NCBI GenBank assembly: GCA_002591745.1
Contig: PDLQ01000022.1
Coordinates: forward strand, 1-64,000
Source: Lewinellaceae bacterium SD302
GTDB taxonomy: Bacteria; Bacteroidota; Bacteroidia; Chitinophagales; Saprospiraceae
Reading direction: 5' to 3'
DNA length: 64,000 nucleotides
The notes beneath the pieces were generated by a model, which searched no databases, was not told where the DNA came from, and saw nothing but the letters and a program-made list of their open reading frames with translations. The stretch's first letter is position 1. Each line of letters begins with the position of its first letter. The translations under genes were made by a program, and so were the position numbers. Shown piece by piece: positions 34,345-42,982 of the stretch.

Positions 34345-36999
34345 CTAATCTTCCGTTGGAAACAGGCCTCCTTGTTGTTGCTTGCTTTCCGGCCGCCAAC
34401 GTAAACCTACTACTGCCCAGCTGCCATATTGTTGGCTGGAATAGGGAATACCTTTGCCCGGTTCACCGTCGCGAAATTCCCGGATCACCGGATTCGTCAG
34501 GTTATTCAGCCGGCCGTATAAAGAAATGTCCTTAAACAAATTTATATCCGCGCTGATGTCTAAGTTAAGAACGTTCTCCTGGAATATCGGCGCTCCGTCC
34601 TGTAGGCGAACGAGGGTGCGGTCTCGGTAATTGGCAGCTAAAACGAAGGTGAGCCGCTGGTTTGGATTGTTGTAGACAATACTGAGGTTGCCACTTTGCC
34701 GTGGACTGCCGGCCACCGGTAAACCGTCCTGGTCGGGGTCGTTGCTTTCTACGTTGGAACGATTGAAATTGTACGTCGCATTCACGTTGAAATGGCGCAG
34801 AGCCGGTCCGACGAAACCAAAATTCTGGTAGATGCCGATCTCAAAACCTGCGATAATGGCACTTTTGGCGTTCACTACAGTGGTAACCAGAAAGGGAGCG
34901 TCAGCCAATTCCTCGTAACGGGCTTCCCGTACAAACGGGTCATCGAGTAGTTTAACGTAACCGGCCAGACTGAATAAGCCATCGCGCCGGCCATAACGCT
35001 CGTAAGCGAGATCGAAATTACGGCTACTTACGGGCGTGCCCGCTGCGTTTCCCCGCAGGATGGTACGGTTGCCCGACTGAATCTGATCAGTAGGGAATAA
35101 TTGAGCGTAAGCCGGCCGGGCAATAGCTTCGTAGTAGGCCAAACGTAGCTGCCGTTGCTTGTCAACCCGATAGGTGAGATTCAGGCTGGGAAATAAGTTG
35201 CCGTAGTTCAGCAGAATGCTGTCCGTATTATTCAGGCTGCGGTATTCCAACTCGGTTCCTTCGTAGCGCAGGCCCACTGAACTACTGAATTTACTGGACC
35301 AATTGGCCCTGTATTCCAAATAACCACCCAGAATTTCTTCCTCGGATTCATAAGCTCCTTCCCGCTCAAAGGGATCGGTGTCGGCCAGTCCGTCGATGCT
35401 CAGGTTCAAGTTACGTACGGCCTCGCTTCCAATGCCCTGGCCTTCCAGGCCAAAACTGCCGGCCTGAATGCGACTGGTGCCCGGCTCCACTTGCAAGACG
35501 TCGGCAAAGGCCCCGAAGCGGCGGTCTTTAATGCGGTAGCGGATGCCGGCCTTCAGAAATGAACTCTGTAATTCACTGGTGAAAAAAGTCAGGTTGGCCC
35601 CGCCGATGGCAATGTTTTCCGTCAAATTCAGCTTTTCGAAAGCGAAACGACGCAGTTCGAGTTCGCTGTCGGTGGCTGAACTGGTGGCCGAAGGATTATC
35701 GCCAATGCTGCTGAAATCATCCACCGCCTTTTCGTAACGGAAACGGGTACGGTCATCAATGTCTTCCGCGCTACGGGCGAAACTAAGCGCGTAATCCAGC
35801 TTCAGTCGGTCAAAATTATTCTCTACTTCCAGGGTGACCAGGTTGATGGAGCGGGTTTCCTGCCAGTTGGTCGTTTCCCGTAGTTCACGGTTACGGTCCA
35901 GATCAAAGGTAGCTTGTCGTTGGACGAATTCATCGTTACTGCGGCTGAAATTATAAGTCAGGCGTAAGCTGTTGTAAATACTCGGTCTTAGTTCGATGGA
36001 ACCGATGGCCCCGATCTTTTCAGCCAGGCGGTCGGTATCTGTGGGGCGGTAGCGGAAAACAGCATCACCTTCGGTACCCGTAAATCCGCGTTCAGTAAGC
36101 CGCTCGTCATTGTTACGTCCATTGCGGAAGTAACTGCCGGCGGCCAGGGCGATCACCTTTTCTTCGCTCAACTCGGAATTAATGAACCCACCGAGTTGTT
36201 GTACGCCTCGGTTGACCATACGCAGATCGGAATCCTGGAAATTGGACCCCAGCCCGCCCTGCAGCAATAATTCCAGTTTGTCTTCCGGCTGTCGGATGCG
36301 GAAATCGATACTTCCACCGATGGCATCTGCGTCCATACTGGCGGTACGCGTTTTGTGAACGTAAACTTCCTCGATCAGATTGGTTTGTATCAAATCAAGA
36401 CTGGTGGCCCGGTCCGCTTCCGCCCGCAAACTAGGTAGCCGCTGACCATTCAGGGATATAATGGTCAGTTCCTTCGGAATTCCCCGCACCTGTACAAATT
36501 CAGCTTCACCCTGGCGACGAGATATCGTAACACCCGGCATCCGCTGAACGGTTTCGGCCAGACTTACGTCCGGATATTTATTAAAGACTTCGGCGTGGAG
36601 GATCGAGACCTGCTGGGGAGATGATTGCTGAATTTTAAGCGCCTGAGCCTGGCCAACGGCACGGCGACCAATCACCACTACCTGCGGGCCCCTGAAAGTG
36701 AATGGCTGCATACTCACATTCAATTCAATTTTGGTTTCTTCCAGGGCCACTGTCAGCGTCGTGTCCACGTCTCCGTAGCCGACGTAACTGAACAGCAAAC
36801 GGATTCTCCCCGTCGGGGCTTCTATATCATAATGCCCATCCAGATCAGTTTGGTCACCAACCACGGAATTTTTGATCTGTACGGTTACTCCGATCAAAGG
36901 CTCACCGTTTTCATCGGTTACCATACCGTGAATGTCAGCGTGCTGGGCGCCTAAGGTGGAAAAGATCAGTAGGGAGAGGAGGAGATAGATTAATCGCAT
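34345..36999 (-). CDS. TonB-dependent outer-membrane receptor
   Basis: An 884-residue outer-membrane transporter with signal peptide (RLIYLLLSLLIFSTLGAQ). A carboxypeptidase-regulatory-like domain (HADIHGMVTDENGEPLIGVTV ... LLFSYVGYG) leads into the plug: ALKIQQSSPQQVSILHAE, SLAETVQRMPGVTISRRQGE, VQVRGIPKELTIISLNGQRL and DADAIGGSIDF. A 22-strand barrel ends with a TonB C-terminal strand (SWAVVGLRWRP). No SusD partner follows, so it belongs to the SusD-independent type that often takes iron complexes, vitamins or oligosaccharides; the substrate is unknown. The structured element A lies upstream but in the opposite sense. Confidence 0.9.
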   Translation of the reverse strand: MRLIYLLLSLLIFSTLGAQHADIHGMVTDENGEPLIGVTVQIKNSVVGDQTDLDGHYDIEAPTGRIRLLFSYVGYGDVDTTLTVALEETKIELNVSMQPFTFRGPQVVVIGRRAVGQAQALKIQQSSPQQVSILHAEVFNKYPDVSLAETVQRMPGVTISRRQGEAEFVQVRGIPKELTIISLNGQRLPSLRAEADRATSLDLIQTNLIEEVYVHKTRTASMDADAIGGSIDFRIRQPEDKLELLLQGGLGSNFQDSDLRMVNRGVQQLGGFINSELSEEKVIALAAGSYFRNGRNNDERLTERGFTGTEGDAVFRYRPTDTDRLAEKIGAIGSIELRPSIYNSLRLTYNFSRSNDEFVQRQATFDLDRNRELRETTNWQETRSINLVTLEVENNFDRLKLDYALSFARSAEDIDDRTRFRYEKAVDDFSSIGDNPSATSSATDSELELRRFAFEKLNLTENIAIGGANLTFFTSELQSSFLKAGIRYRIKDRRFGAFADVLQVEPGTSRIQAGSFGLEGQGIGSEAVRNLNLSIDGLADTDPFEREGAYESEEEILGGYLEYRANWSSKFSSSVGLRYEGTELEYRSLNNTDSILLNYGNLFPSLNLTYRVDKQRQLRLAYYEAIARPAYAQLFPTDQIQSGNRTILRGNAAGTPVSSRNFDLAYERYGRRDGLFSLAGYVKLLDDPFVREARYEELADAPFLVTTVVNAKSAIIAGFEIGIYQNFGFVGPALRHFNVNATYNFNRSNVESNDPDQDGLPVAGSPRQSGNLSIVYNNPNQRLTFVLAANYRDRTLVRLQDGAPIFQENVLNLDISADINLFKDISLYGRLNNLTNPVIREFRDGEPGKGIPYSSQQYGSWAVVGLRWRPESKQQQGGLFPTED

Positions 37000-37037
37000 A
37001 AAGATGGGCTGGGTAACTTTAAGGCTTGTTTGGGTTT

Positions 37038-37159
37038 GCCAGATCTGGCCAAAATCGAGCTGTTTTTGGTTGAAATGAGCGTCAGAAACGGAAGTTTATC
37101 GGGATGAGTGACTGTTTTTGAGGCAAATTTTTGGCCGAAAAGAGATGATTTTGGACGAT
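37038..37159 (+). ncRNA. structured repeated element, copy A
   Basis: Three nested stems can be drawn. P1 is CCAAAATCG (37049-37057) with TGATTTTGG (37146-37154). P2 is TTTTTGGTTGAAA (37063-37075) with TTTTGGCCGAAAA (37129-37141). P3 is TCAGAAAC (37082-37089) with GTTTTTGA (37114-37121). The apical loop TTTATCGGGATGAGTGACT (37095-37113) differs at only two positions from copy B at 44866-44985, while the stems differ mainly by compensatory or wobble changes. It lies 176 nt upstream of the dehydrogenase gene in the sense direction. It may be a leader, a small RNA or a repeat. Confidence 0.6.
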
Positions 37160-37281
37160 GAGCGAAAGTTCAAATAAGTTCTAACTTATAGACGGAAGGT
37201 AAGTCCTGGGTGTTCTGTTTAGTAGGATGATTAATTTCGTTTGTTTCGGTAGCCGGACTGTTTCTGTTCAGCTCATTACCT

Positions 37282-37317
37282 TGCTACTTTGAAGTCAGCA
37301 TTCCTGGCAAAGTAGCA
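37282..37317. repeat. inverted pair of the 10-mer motif
   Basis: TGCTACTTTG (37282-37291) and CAAAGTAGCA (37308-37317) form a perfect 10-bp dyad with a 16-nt loop; flanking CTT and AAG extend it to 13 bp. Confidence 0.8.
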
Positions 37318-37334
37318 AAGTCAAATTATAACCC

Positions 37335-38294
37335 ATGCCTGATTCTTCTGAACAACCAACCATAACTTTTCTCGACGCCAACACCATTGGCGAAGTCCCG
37401 AACGATGATCTCCTGCGGGAATTGGGTAACTACCGCACCTACCCGAATACCGAAGCTGCGGAAGTGGTTGATCGTTTGCGGGGCAGTACGGTGGCCATTA
37501 CCAATAAGGTAAAGATCGGCCGTGCTGAAATGGATCAGCTGCCCGACCTGAAACTCATTTGTGTAGCCGCCACGGGAATGAACAATATTGATCTGGAGGC
37601 CGCCGAAATACTCGGCATTACAGTGAAAAATGTGGCGGGTTACAGCACGGAATCAGTGGCTCAACTGACCCTGACGAGCCTCTTTACCCTGGCGATGGAC
37701 CTGATTCACCTGAACGACGCGGTCTATGATGGCACCTATTCCAAAAGCGAGAATTTCAGCTACTGGCGGCAACCATTCTACGAGTTGGGCGGCGCTCGTT
37801 TCGGAATTATCGGGATGGGCACCATCGGCCGGCGGGTGGCCCGACTTGCCGAGGCTTATGGAGCCGAAGTTGTATACTATTCAACCTCCGGCAAAAATAC
37901 CGACCAGAACTATCCCTCTCTCAGCCTGAATGAATTGCTGACTACTTGCGAAGTAGTTAGTATCCATGCACCACTGAACGAAGCGACGAATAACTTACTC
38001 ACTTACCAAGAACTGAGCAGCATGAAAAAGTCGGCCTATTTACTGAATATGGGGCGAGGCGGAATCGTCAATGAGGCAGATCTGGCGCGTGCCATCGACG
38101 AAGAAATGATTGCCGGGGCGGCGGTCGATGTATTTACCCGGGAACCCCTGCCGGAAGATCATCCCTACCTGAGGGTACACCGAAGAAATCGTTTGTTGCT
38201 GACGCCACACGTGGGTTGGGCGAGCGTAGAAGCAAGGATGACGCTGGTAGCGGGGGTCGCGAAAAATATTCGGACCTTTCTGGAGAAAAGTTAA
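37335..38294 (+). CDS. D-2-hydroxyacid dehydrogenase (NAD-binding)
   Basis: A 319-residue cytoplasmic oxidoreductase. The NAD-binding domain contains RFGIIGMGTIGRRVARLAEAYG followed by an Asp-less strand (VVYYSTSGKN), a pattern that may favour NADP. The catalytic Arg region is VVSIHAPLNEATNNL, then LLNMGRGGIVNEADL, the Glu in DVFTREPLPEDHPYL and the His in LLLTPHVGWASVEA. The closest groups are glycerate/hydroxypyruvate reductases; the exact substrate cannot be read from sequence. It is followed by two VCBS lipoprotein genes on the same strand. Confidence 0.88.
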   Translation: MPDSSEQPTITFLDANTIGEVPNDDLLRELGNYRTYPNTEAAEVVDRLRGSTVAITNKVKIGRAEMDQLPDLKLICVAATGMNNIDLEAAEILGITVKNVAGYSTESVAQLTLTSLFTLAMDLIHLNDAVYDGTYSKSENFSYWRQPFYELGGARFGIIGMGTIGRRVARLAEAYGAEVVYYSTSGKNTDQNYPSLSLNELLTTCEVVSIHAPLNEATNNLLTYQELSSMKKSAYLLNMGRGGIVNEADLARAIDEEMIAGAAVDVFTREPLPEDHPYLRVHRRNRLLLTPHVGWASVEARMTLVAGVAKNIRTFLEKS

Positions 38295-38371
38295 GTAAGA
38301 GATTATCGCGGCCACATTGCGGGCGATTCAATCACTTGCCGTTTCCTATCTTACCCGAAAGAACAAAGTCC

Positions 38372-39616
38372 ATGCCCACAAGAATCATCCCTTTTCTAGC
38401 TGTTGTGCTGACTTTCGCCGCCTGTACCGGTGATCCTCCGCCCCCGGAATCGGATACGGACGCGATGACTGGACCAGAACGACAAGCTATGAGCTTTGAA
38501 CAGCGGCAAATCATCGACAGTGCCAGATGGTGGTGGGCCCTGACCGTAGGAGACGTTACCGGAGATGGTCTCCAGGACGTAGTTGCCATCAACGACAACG
38601 CCAATGGTGGTTACCTGGCTTATTATACCGGTACAGTTAAAGATACCATTTGGGCGGAGACGGTCATCGCCCAAAATACTCCCGACGGGGAAGACTTCGC
38701 CGCCGGAGACCTGGAAGCCGGAGATATGGACGGCGACGGCGACATAGACGTACTCGCCGTGCAACATACCGGAGAATGGAACGACGCCGGTGCCCCGGCC
38801 AAAATTTATTGGTACGAAAATACTGGGGGTGATGGCTGGATAGATCATTTCATCGGCCACGCCCCGGATGCAGTGAAAGACCTCAGTATTGCCGATTTTG
38901 ACGGTGACGACCGGATGGACGTATCTGTTCTTATATTCGATGAAGGCAATATCTCCGTCCACCGCCAGACAGAAGACGGTAGTTTCGACCGGGTGCTGAA
39001 CCTCAATTACCCAAACCTGCACAAGGGAATGGACGTAGGTGATTTTGACGGCGATGGCGACCTAGACCTGTTGGCCAACGGCAATATCTTTTCTAACCCC
39101 GGAGGAGACCTGAGGGGAAATTGGACGGCTACCAAAATCAGTGAACGCTGGAATAACCAAACCGGGGACTGGAGCCGTAATGCCACCAAAGGATGGGCCG
39201 CAGACATTGATGAAGACGGTACCGATGAAGTATTCATCACCCACAGCGAACGCGCCGGCTACCCGCTGGCTATGTACCGGAATGACGGCCAGGGCAACTG
39301 GACCGAAACCATCGTTGCTGATAGTATTCCCGCCGCCCACACCCTCCAGGTCTTCGATATGGATTTGGATGGCGACCTCGATATTGTTACCGGAGTGAAT
39401 ATTCACCGGGCCGTCAATCTCGGTAAGGAGGACGATCAGGTTTTTGTTTTCATTAACCAGGGCGATTACAAGAACTGGACCCGGCAAACCATCACAACCG
39501 GTGGTATCTACAACGGTCGGGTGGCCGATTTCGAGGGTGACGGTGACTATGACATCTTCCGTTATCCCGGCCACGAAAGCCGCGATCTCTTCCTCCTCAC
39601 CAACCAGACCCGCTAG
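38372..39616 (+). CDS. FG-GAP/VCBS repeat lipoprotein 1
   Basis: A 414-residue lipoprotein; the start at 38372 gives a lipobox signal (TRIIPFLAVVLTFAACTG), and the longer frame overlaps the dehydrogenase gene. A seven-bladed beta-propeller follows, with repeated Ca-binding loops DMDGDGDIDVL, DFDGDDRMDVSV, DFDGDGDLDLLANG, DIDEDGTDEVF, DMDLDGDLDIVTG and DFEGDGDYDIFRY. Such propellers are integrin-like surface or periplasmic proteins in Bacteroidota, with unknown ligands. The next gene starts on the base after its stop and encodes a paralogue, so the pair is translationally coupled. Confidence 0.88.
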   Translation: MPTRIIPFLAVVLTFAACTGDPPPPESDTDAMTGPERQAMSFEQRQIIDSARWWWALTVGDVTGDGLQDVVAINDNANGGYLAYYTGTVKDTIWAETVIAQNTPDGEDFAAGDLEAGDMDGDGDIDVLAVQHTGEWNDAGAPAKIYWYENTGGDGWIDHFIGHAPDAVKDLSIADFDGDDRMDVSVLIFDEGNISVHRQTEDGSFDRVLNLNYPNLHKGMDVGDFDGDGDLDLLANGNIFSNPGGDLRGNWTATKISERWNNQTGDWSRNATKGWAADIDEDGTDEVFITHSERAGYPLAMYRNDGQGNWTETIVADSIPAAHTLQVFDMDLDGDLDIVTGVNIHRAVNLGKEDDQVFVFINQGDYKNWTRQTITTGGIYNGRVADFEGDGDYDIFRYPGHESRDLFLLTNQTR

Positions 39617-40927
39617 ATGAAAAAATTACTTCCATTTGCTTGCTTTATCTTGATTTTGAGCGCCTGTAATAATGGGGACCAAGATAAGAGTGACTTCAAA
39701 GTAGCAGTGCCCGGTGACGAAACCGAAAGCATTGCTTCTATGCCAGCTAAAAAACTGGCCCTGGATCAGTGGACCTATATCGAAATAGACAGCAATAAGG
39801 CCATGTGGGGAGAATTCGACGAGCCGGAATGGCTACGCTACTTCGGCCTGGCGGCGGGTGATATGAACGACGACGGCTTAGCCGATATCATCACCGGCAG
39901 AAATATCTATTATAACCCCGGTGGCGACCTCAGCAGCAACTGGAAAAAGGAAGACCTGGGGCTGAACGTAGATGCCAATCTATTTATGACCCGGGTCACC
40001 GACGGGCCAACCATCATCGCCGAAGCGCTGCCCGATGTCTACGCTTTTTACCGCGATCAAGATAGTGGAGAACTGACAAAACGCCTGGTTGCCCAAGTAC
40101 CACCGACTGGTCACCACAACGGCCAGGGCTACCGGACCGCAAGCTTGCGGGGAGGAATGTTTGACGACATTATCCTGGCCAGTCAGGGTGGACTCTACGT
40201 CATCGAGCCCATGGACTACGGACTGGAATACGACGAAAACGGAGAGGAATACCTGGTCGGTGACGAAGACAATGCCTGGCCGGTGACCCTGGTTGCCCAG
40301 GATGCCAGTGATGAAGGCTTTGCCGTGGCCGACATGGATGGAGACAATGATCTGGACATTGTTTCCGGCTACAGGGTGCCGGGAAAAGATGCCGAAGTGC
40401 CTACCGTGGTCGTCTGGTGGGAAAATCCCGCAGAAAACGGCTTCATTGACACGCTTTGGGCCCGCCACGAAGTCGGTAACACCCAATTCGCTACCGATAG
40501 GGTAGAGGCCGCAGACCTGAACGGAGATGGGCTCACAGACGTGGTGGTCGCTGAAGAACGCTATCCGGGCCTGGAGCCCGATGCCAGTCTATACGTTTAT
40601 TTTCAGCAGTCCGGTGGCAGCTTTAAGCGAGCAACCATCGTCACTCAGTTCAGTATGAATAACCTGGACGTGGCCGACCTCGATCAGGATGGCGACCTCG
40701 ACCTGACCACTGCGGAACACAAGGGAGAAGCACTGACGCTACAGATCTGGGAAAACGACGGTGAGGGAAAATTCAACAAACTGGTCATCGATACCGGCAA
40801 GGAAAGCCATCTCGGCGCCCGGACCGTAGACATCGATGGTGACGGTGATCTGGATATCATCAGCATCGGTTGGGATCAACACAAGTACGTGCATCTCTGG
40901 CGGAATGATGCGATCAAAGGCATGTAA
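39617..40927 (+). CDS. FG-GAP/VCBS repeat lipoprotein 2
   Basis: A 436-residue paralogue of the upstream gene. The lipoprotein signal is KKLLPFACFILILSACNN; the propeller loops are DMNDDGLADIITG, DMDGDNDLDIVSG, DLNGDGLTDVVVA, DLDQDGDLDLTTA and DIDGDGDLDIIS. The ATG follows the preceding TAG with zero spacing. A CAAAGTAGCA copy (39697-39706) encodes DFKVAVP in the disordered stretch after the lipobox, where insertions are tolerated. Likely displayed on the outer membrane together with its partner; function unknown. Confidence 0.88.
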   Translation: MKKLLPFACFILILSACNNGDQDKSDFKVAVPGDETESIASMPAKKLALDQWTYIEIDSNKAMWGEFDEPEWLRYFGLAAGDMNDDGLADIITGRNIYYNPGGDLSSNWKKEDLGLNVDANLFMTRVTDGPTIIAEALPDVYAFYRDQDSGELTKRLVAQVPPTGHHNGQGYRTASLRGGMFDDIILASQGGLYVIEPMDYGLEYDENGEEYLVGDEDNAWPVTLVAQDASDEGFAVADMDGDNDLDIVSGYRVPGKDAEVPTVVVWWENPAENGFIDTLWARHEVGNTQFATDRVEAADLNGDGLTDVVVAEERYPGLEPDASLYVYFQQSGGSFKRATIVTQFSMNNLDVADLDQDGDLDLTTAEHKGEALTLQIWENDGEGKFNKLVIDTGKESHLGARTVDIDGDGDLDIISIGWDQHKYVHLWRNDAIKGM

Positions 40928-40934
40928 CATTTAC

Positions 40935-41030
40935 GATTCAACGTTCATTACTTGACAATTACCGTACTACCGTGTTTCGAACTTTGTACACACCGCTTTG
41001 CGAAACTTGTTTAATAGCGAATGTTGAATC
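40935..41030. repeat. nested inverted repeat after the VCBS operon
   Basis: Outer arms GATTCAACGTTC (40935-40946) and GAATGTTGAATC (41019-41030) pair over 12 positions with one wobble; inner arms GTTTCG (40974-40979) and CGAAAC (41001-41006). It starts 7 nt after the stop and may act as a 3' end structure. Confidence 0.55.
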
Positions 41031-41080
41031 ACGGTTATTGAATGCATTTCGTTTACCTACGTCCCTATAAATTTTGTCGC

Positions 41081-41935
41081 ATGATGAGTCACCTACCGTC
41101 CCTGGTTTTAGTATTTATCTTCTCTCTTTCTAGTCTCAGCACCCAGGTTTCCATTCTTGAGTCTAATCACCTGGGGCGGGCGCACTACCGAGTCGAAACG
41201 TTAACGGCAACTTACCTCTACGACCCGGTTGCCGGAGGTTTTAGCAGCATTCTGGACCCCGATGGCAACGACTGGGTAGCCTACAAGGATAAGCCCTGGG
41301 GAGAATACCCGGCTGCAGCAGCTGCCTCATTTCGGGGCCTGCCGAACTTGGTGTTCCAGGGCGACGACGACGGGGCCGGCCACCCCGGTCACCGTAAATG
41401 CTCCAGTCAATTCAACAACAATCAGATATTTACCCAAAGCATCAGCGGGAAGTGGGCCTGGACCTGGACTTTTCACGAGAAATATGCCAGCCTCGAAGTA
41501 ACCGATACTGACGCCGAGCGCCCTTACTGGTTTCTTTACGAAGGCCCCGCCGGTGGCCGCTACCGACCTAAACAAACCAGTTGGGGCACCGATAAATCAG
41601 GCCCGAATTACGAGCGTTTCGACCACTTTAAAGGCAGCAAACACAGTGACAATTACCGCTGGTTTTATTTTAACGGGCCAGACAGCCCCTATACCTTCTG
41701 GATGGCACAAGCCGAGGCGGACACCTTGAGTGATCACTACAGCTTACTGGGGAGTGAGGAAAAAGGAGTCGATTCAGCGGACGGCATGGTAGTTGCAGGA
41801 TTTGGCCGTGGTATCTCCGCCGATCCACAATTGACCGGTCCGAATACTTTTCTGATTGGCTTTTATAAAAAACAGGTGAGTACCAGATCTCGCCACCGGG
41901 CCATCGGACGGGCTATCCGAAAGTTACTGCGTTAG
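41081..41935 (+). CDS. secreted protein of unknown function
   Basis: A 284-residue protein. The ATG at 41081 gives a signal peptide (MMSHLPSLVLVFIFSLSSLSTQ); the first ATG at 41042 adds a basic leader and is less likely. The mature part is rich in Trp/Tyr/Gly (WAWTWTFHEKYASLEV, PYWFLYEGPAGGRY, NYRWFYFNGPDSPYTFWMAQ), suggesting a beta-sandwich or carbohydrate-binding fold. I do not recognise the family. It ends in a basic helix (SRHRAIGRAIRKLLR) rather than a T9SS tail. Its 3' end overlaps the convergent GNAT-like gene by 12 nt. Confidence 0.7.
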   Translation: MMSHLPSLVLVFIFSLSSLSTQVSILESNHLGRAHYRVETLTATYLYDPVAGGFSSILDPDGNDWVAYKDKPWGEYPAAAAASFRGLPNLVFQGDDDGAGHPGHRKCSSQFNNNQIFTQSISGKWAWTWTFHEKYASLEVTDTDAERPYWFLYEGPAGGRYRPKQTSWGTDKSGPNYERFDHFKGSKHSDNYRWFYFNGPDSPYTFWMAQAEADTLSDHYSLLGSEEKGVDSADGMVVAGFGRGISADPQLTGPNTFLIGFYKKQVSTRSRHRAIGRAIRKLLR

Positions 41936-42865
41936 TTTCCTGGTTTTCAGCGCGAGCCTGAGCCAGAACGGTAGCCGCTCAGTATGGTAGTGGGCGTATT
42001 GCTCTTCGTGGGCTCCAAAACTGCGGAAGAATTCAGCCACACCGGGTATTTCCGAACCTTCGAAGTCGAAATAATTTTCTTGTTGGTGAACTTCCTGGAT
42101 GACTTCGTCCAGTAAGCGGTGCATGGCATAGCTCCTACGGCCCTCCTGCGAAGAGGCGCCAAAAAGGTTGATCACCCGCCCGCAACCGATAAGGAAAAAA
42201 CCGATGGCGTGTAGCCTTCCCGCTTCGTCAACAATTTTACGGATCAGGCCCGCCTTACGCCTTGATGCCTCTTCGATCAGCCGCGCTACGATTTGATAGT
42301 TTTCCTCCGGCCAGTTAAGTCGGCTTCCCACCTGTTTTCGATAGAGGTCGATCAAGGTAGTGGAGTTTTTCGTTGGCTGGCAAAGTAGCAGTGTTTCCGT
42401 TTTACGCAGCCGTTTTCTCAGGCTTTTGGAATAAGCAGAATGAATGGCTGCGTACGGCTGGTCGAGTGGCAATAGCAGATTGGTTCTGGCCGTCATCGAC
42501 CCAGGAGCCAGCTCCGGTAGCCTGCTAAAATTACTGGCATTCAGGTTTAGATTAATTCTTCGAAAACGTTGGCTGGCGGTCTTTAGGAAGGTGGCATTCT
42601 CCGCAGCACTGATCTGCCCGAATATACCTAATTGCTGACAGAGGATCGGCTGGTAGAGCTGAGGGTAGCCGAATAGTTTACAGTTGAAAGGCAGTGGCAT
42701 TACCGCCCGATAATCTTCCAGTACCAGCGCGGACCAGTTTTCCTGACTGACGATATCCAGGTACCAAGAATATGCGTAAGGCAATCCGTTGGGGGCTTGC
42801 TGTATACATTTGTCCCAGGCCTGGATATCCAGTTCTCGGCGGGTGAGTAATTTTAAGGTAGTCAC
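41924..42865 (-). CDS. GNAT/FemAB-like acyltransferase
   Basis: A 313-residue cytoplasmic protein with the double-GNAT (FemAB/BioF2-like) layout. The N-half has LPYAYSWYLDIVSQENWSALVLED and the PLPFNCKLFGYPQLYQPILCQQLGI-type region. The C-half has RKAGLIRKIVDEAGRLHAIGFFLIG and a YFDFEGSEIPGVAEFFRSFGA motif close to those in peptidoglycan or glycan N-acyltransferase-like proteins. The substrate is unknown. A motif copy at 42381-42390 is read as LLLCQP, a different frame from the Lys-Val-Ala reading seen elsewhere. Convergent 12-nt overlap with the secreted orphan. Confidence 0.75.
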   Translation of the reverse strand: MTTLKLLTRRELDIQAWDKCIQQAPNGLPYAYSWYLDIVSQENWSALVLEDYRAVMPLPFNCKLFGYPQLYQPILCQQLGIFGQISAAENATFLKTASQRFRRINLNLNASNFSRLPELAPGSMTARTNLLLPLDQPYAAIHSAYSKSLRKRLRKTETLLLCQPTKNSTTLIDLYRKQVGSRLNWPEENYQIVARLIEEASRRKAGLIRKIVDEAGRLHAIGFFLIGCGRVINLFGASSQEGRRSYAMHRLLDEVIQEVHQQENYFDFEGSEIPGVAEFFRSFGAHEEQYAHYHTERLPFWLRLALKTRKLTQ

Positions 42866-42982
42866 GGGGTGAAGGTAAAACCATCAGGTAAAAGCCACAA
42901 GACAATAATAATCCCTGATGAGTTTAATAGTCGAGGATTTGTGCCGACTTATACCGCCTTCCCCTGAGGTGCTTAATGTTTC

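Larger units (their letters stand above)
37000..37334. other. 335-nt non-coding region holding element A and an inverted motif pair
   Basis: No gene. It contains the structured repeat 37038-37159, a short palindrome ATAAGTT-ct-AACTTAT just after it, and the inverted TGCTACTTTG/CAAAGTAGCA pair at 37282-37317, immediately before the dehydrogenase start. Confidence 0.6.
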
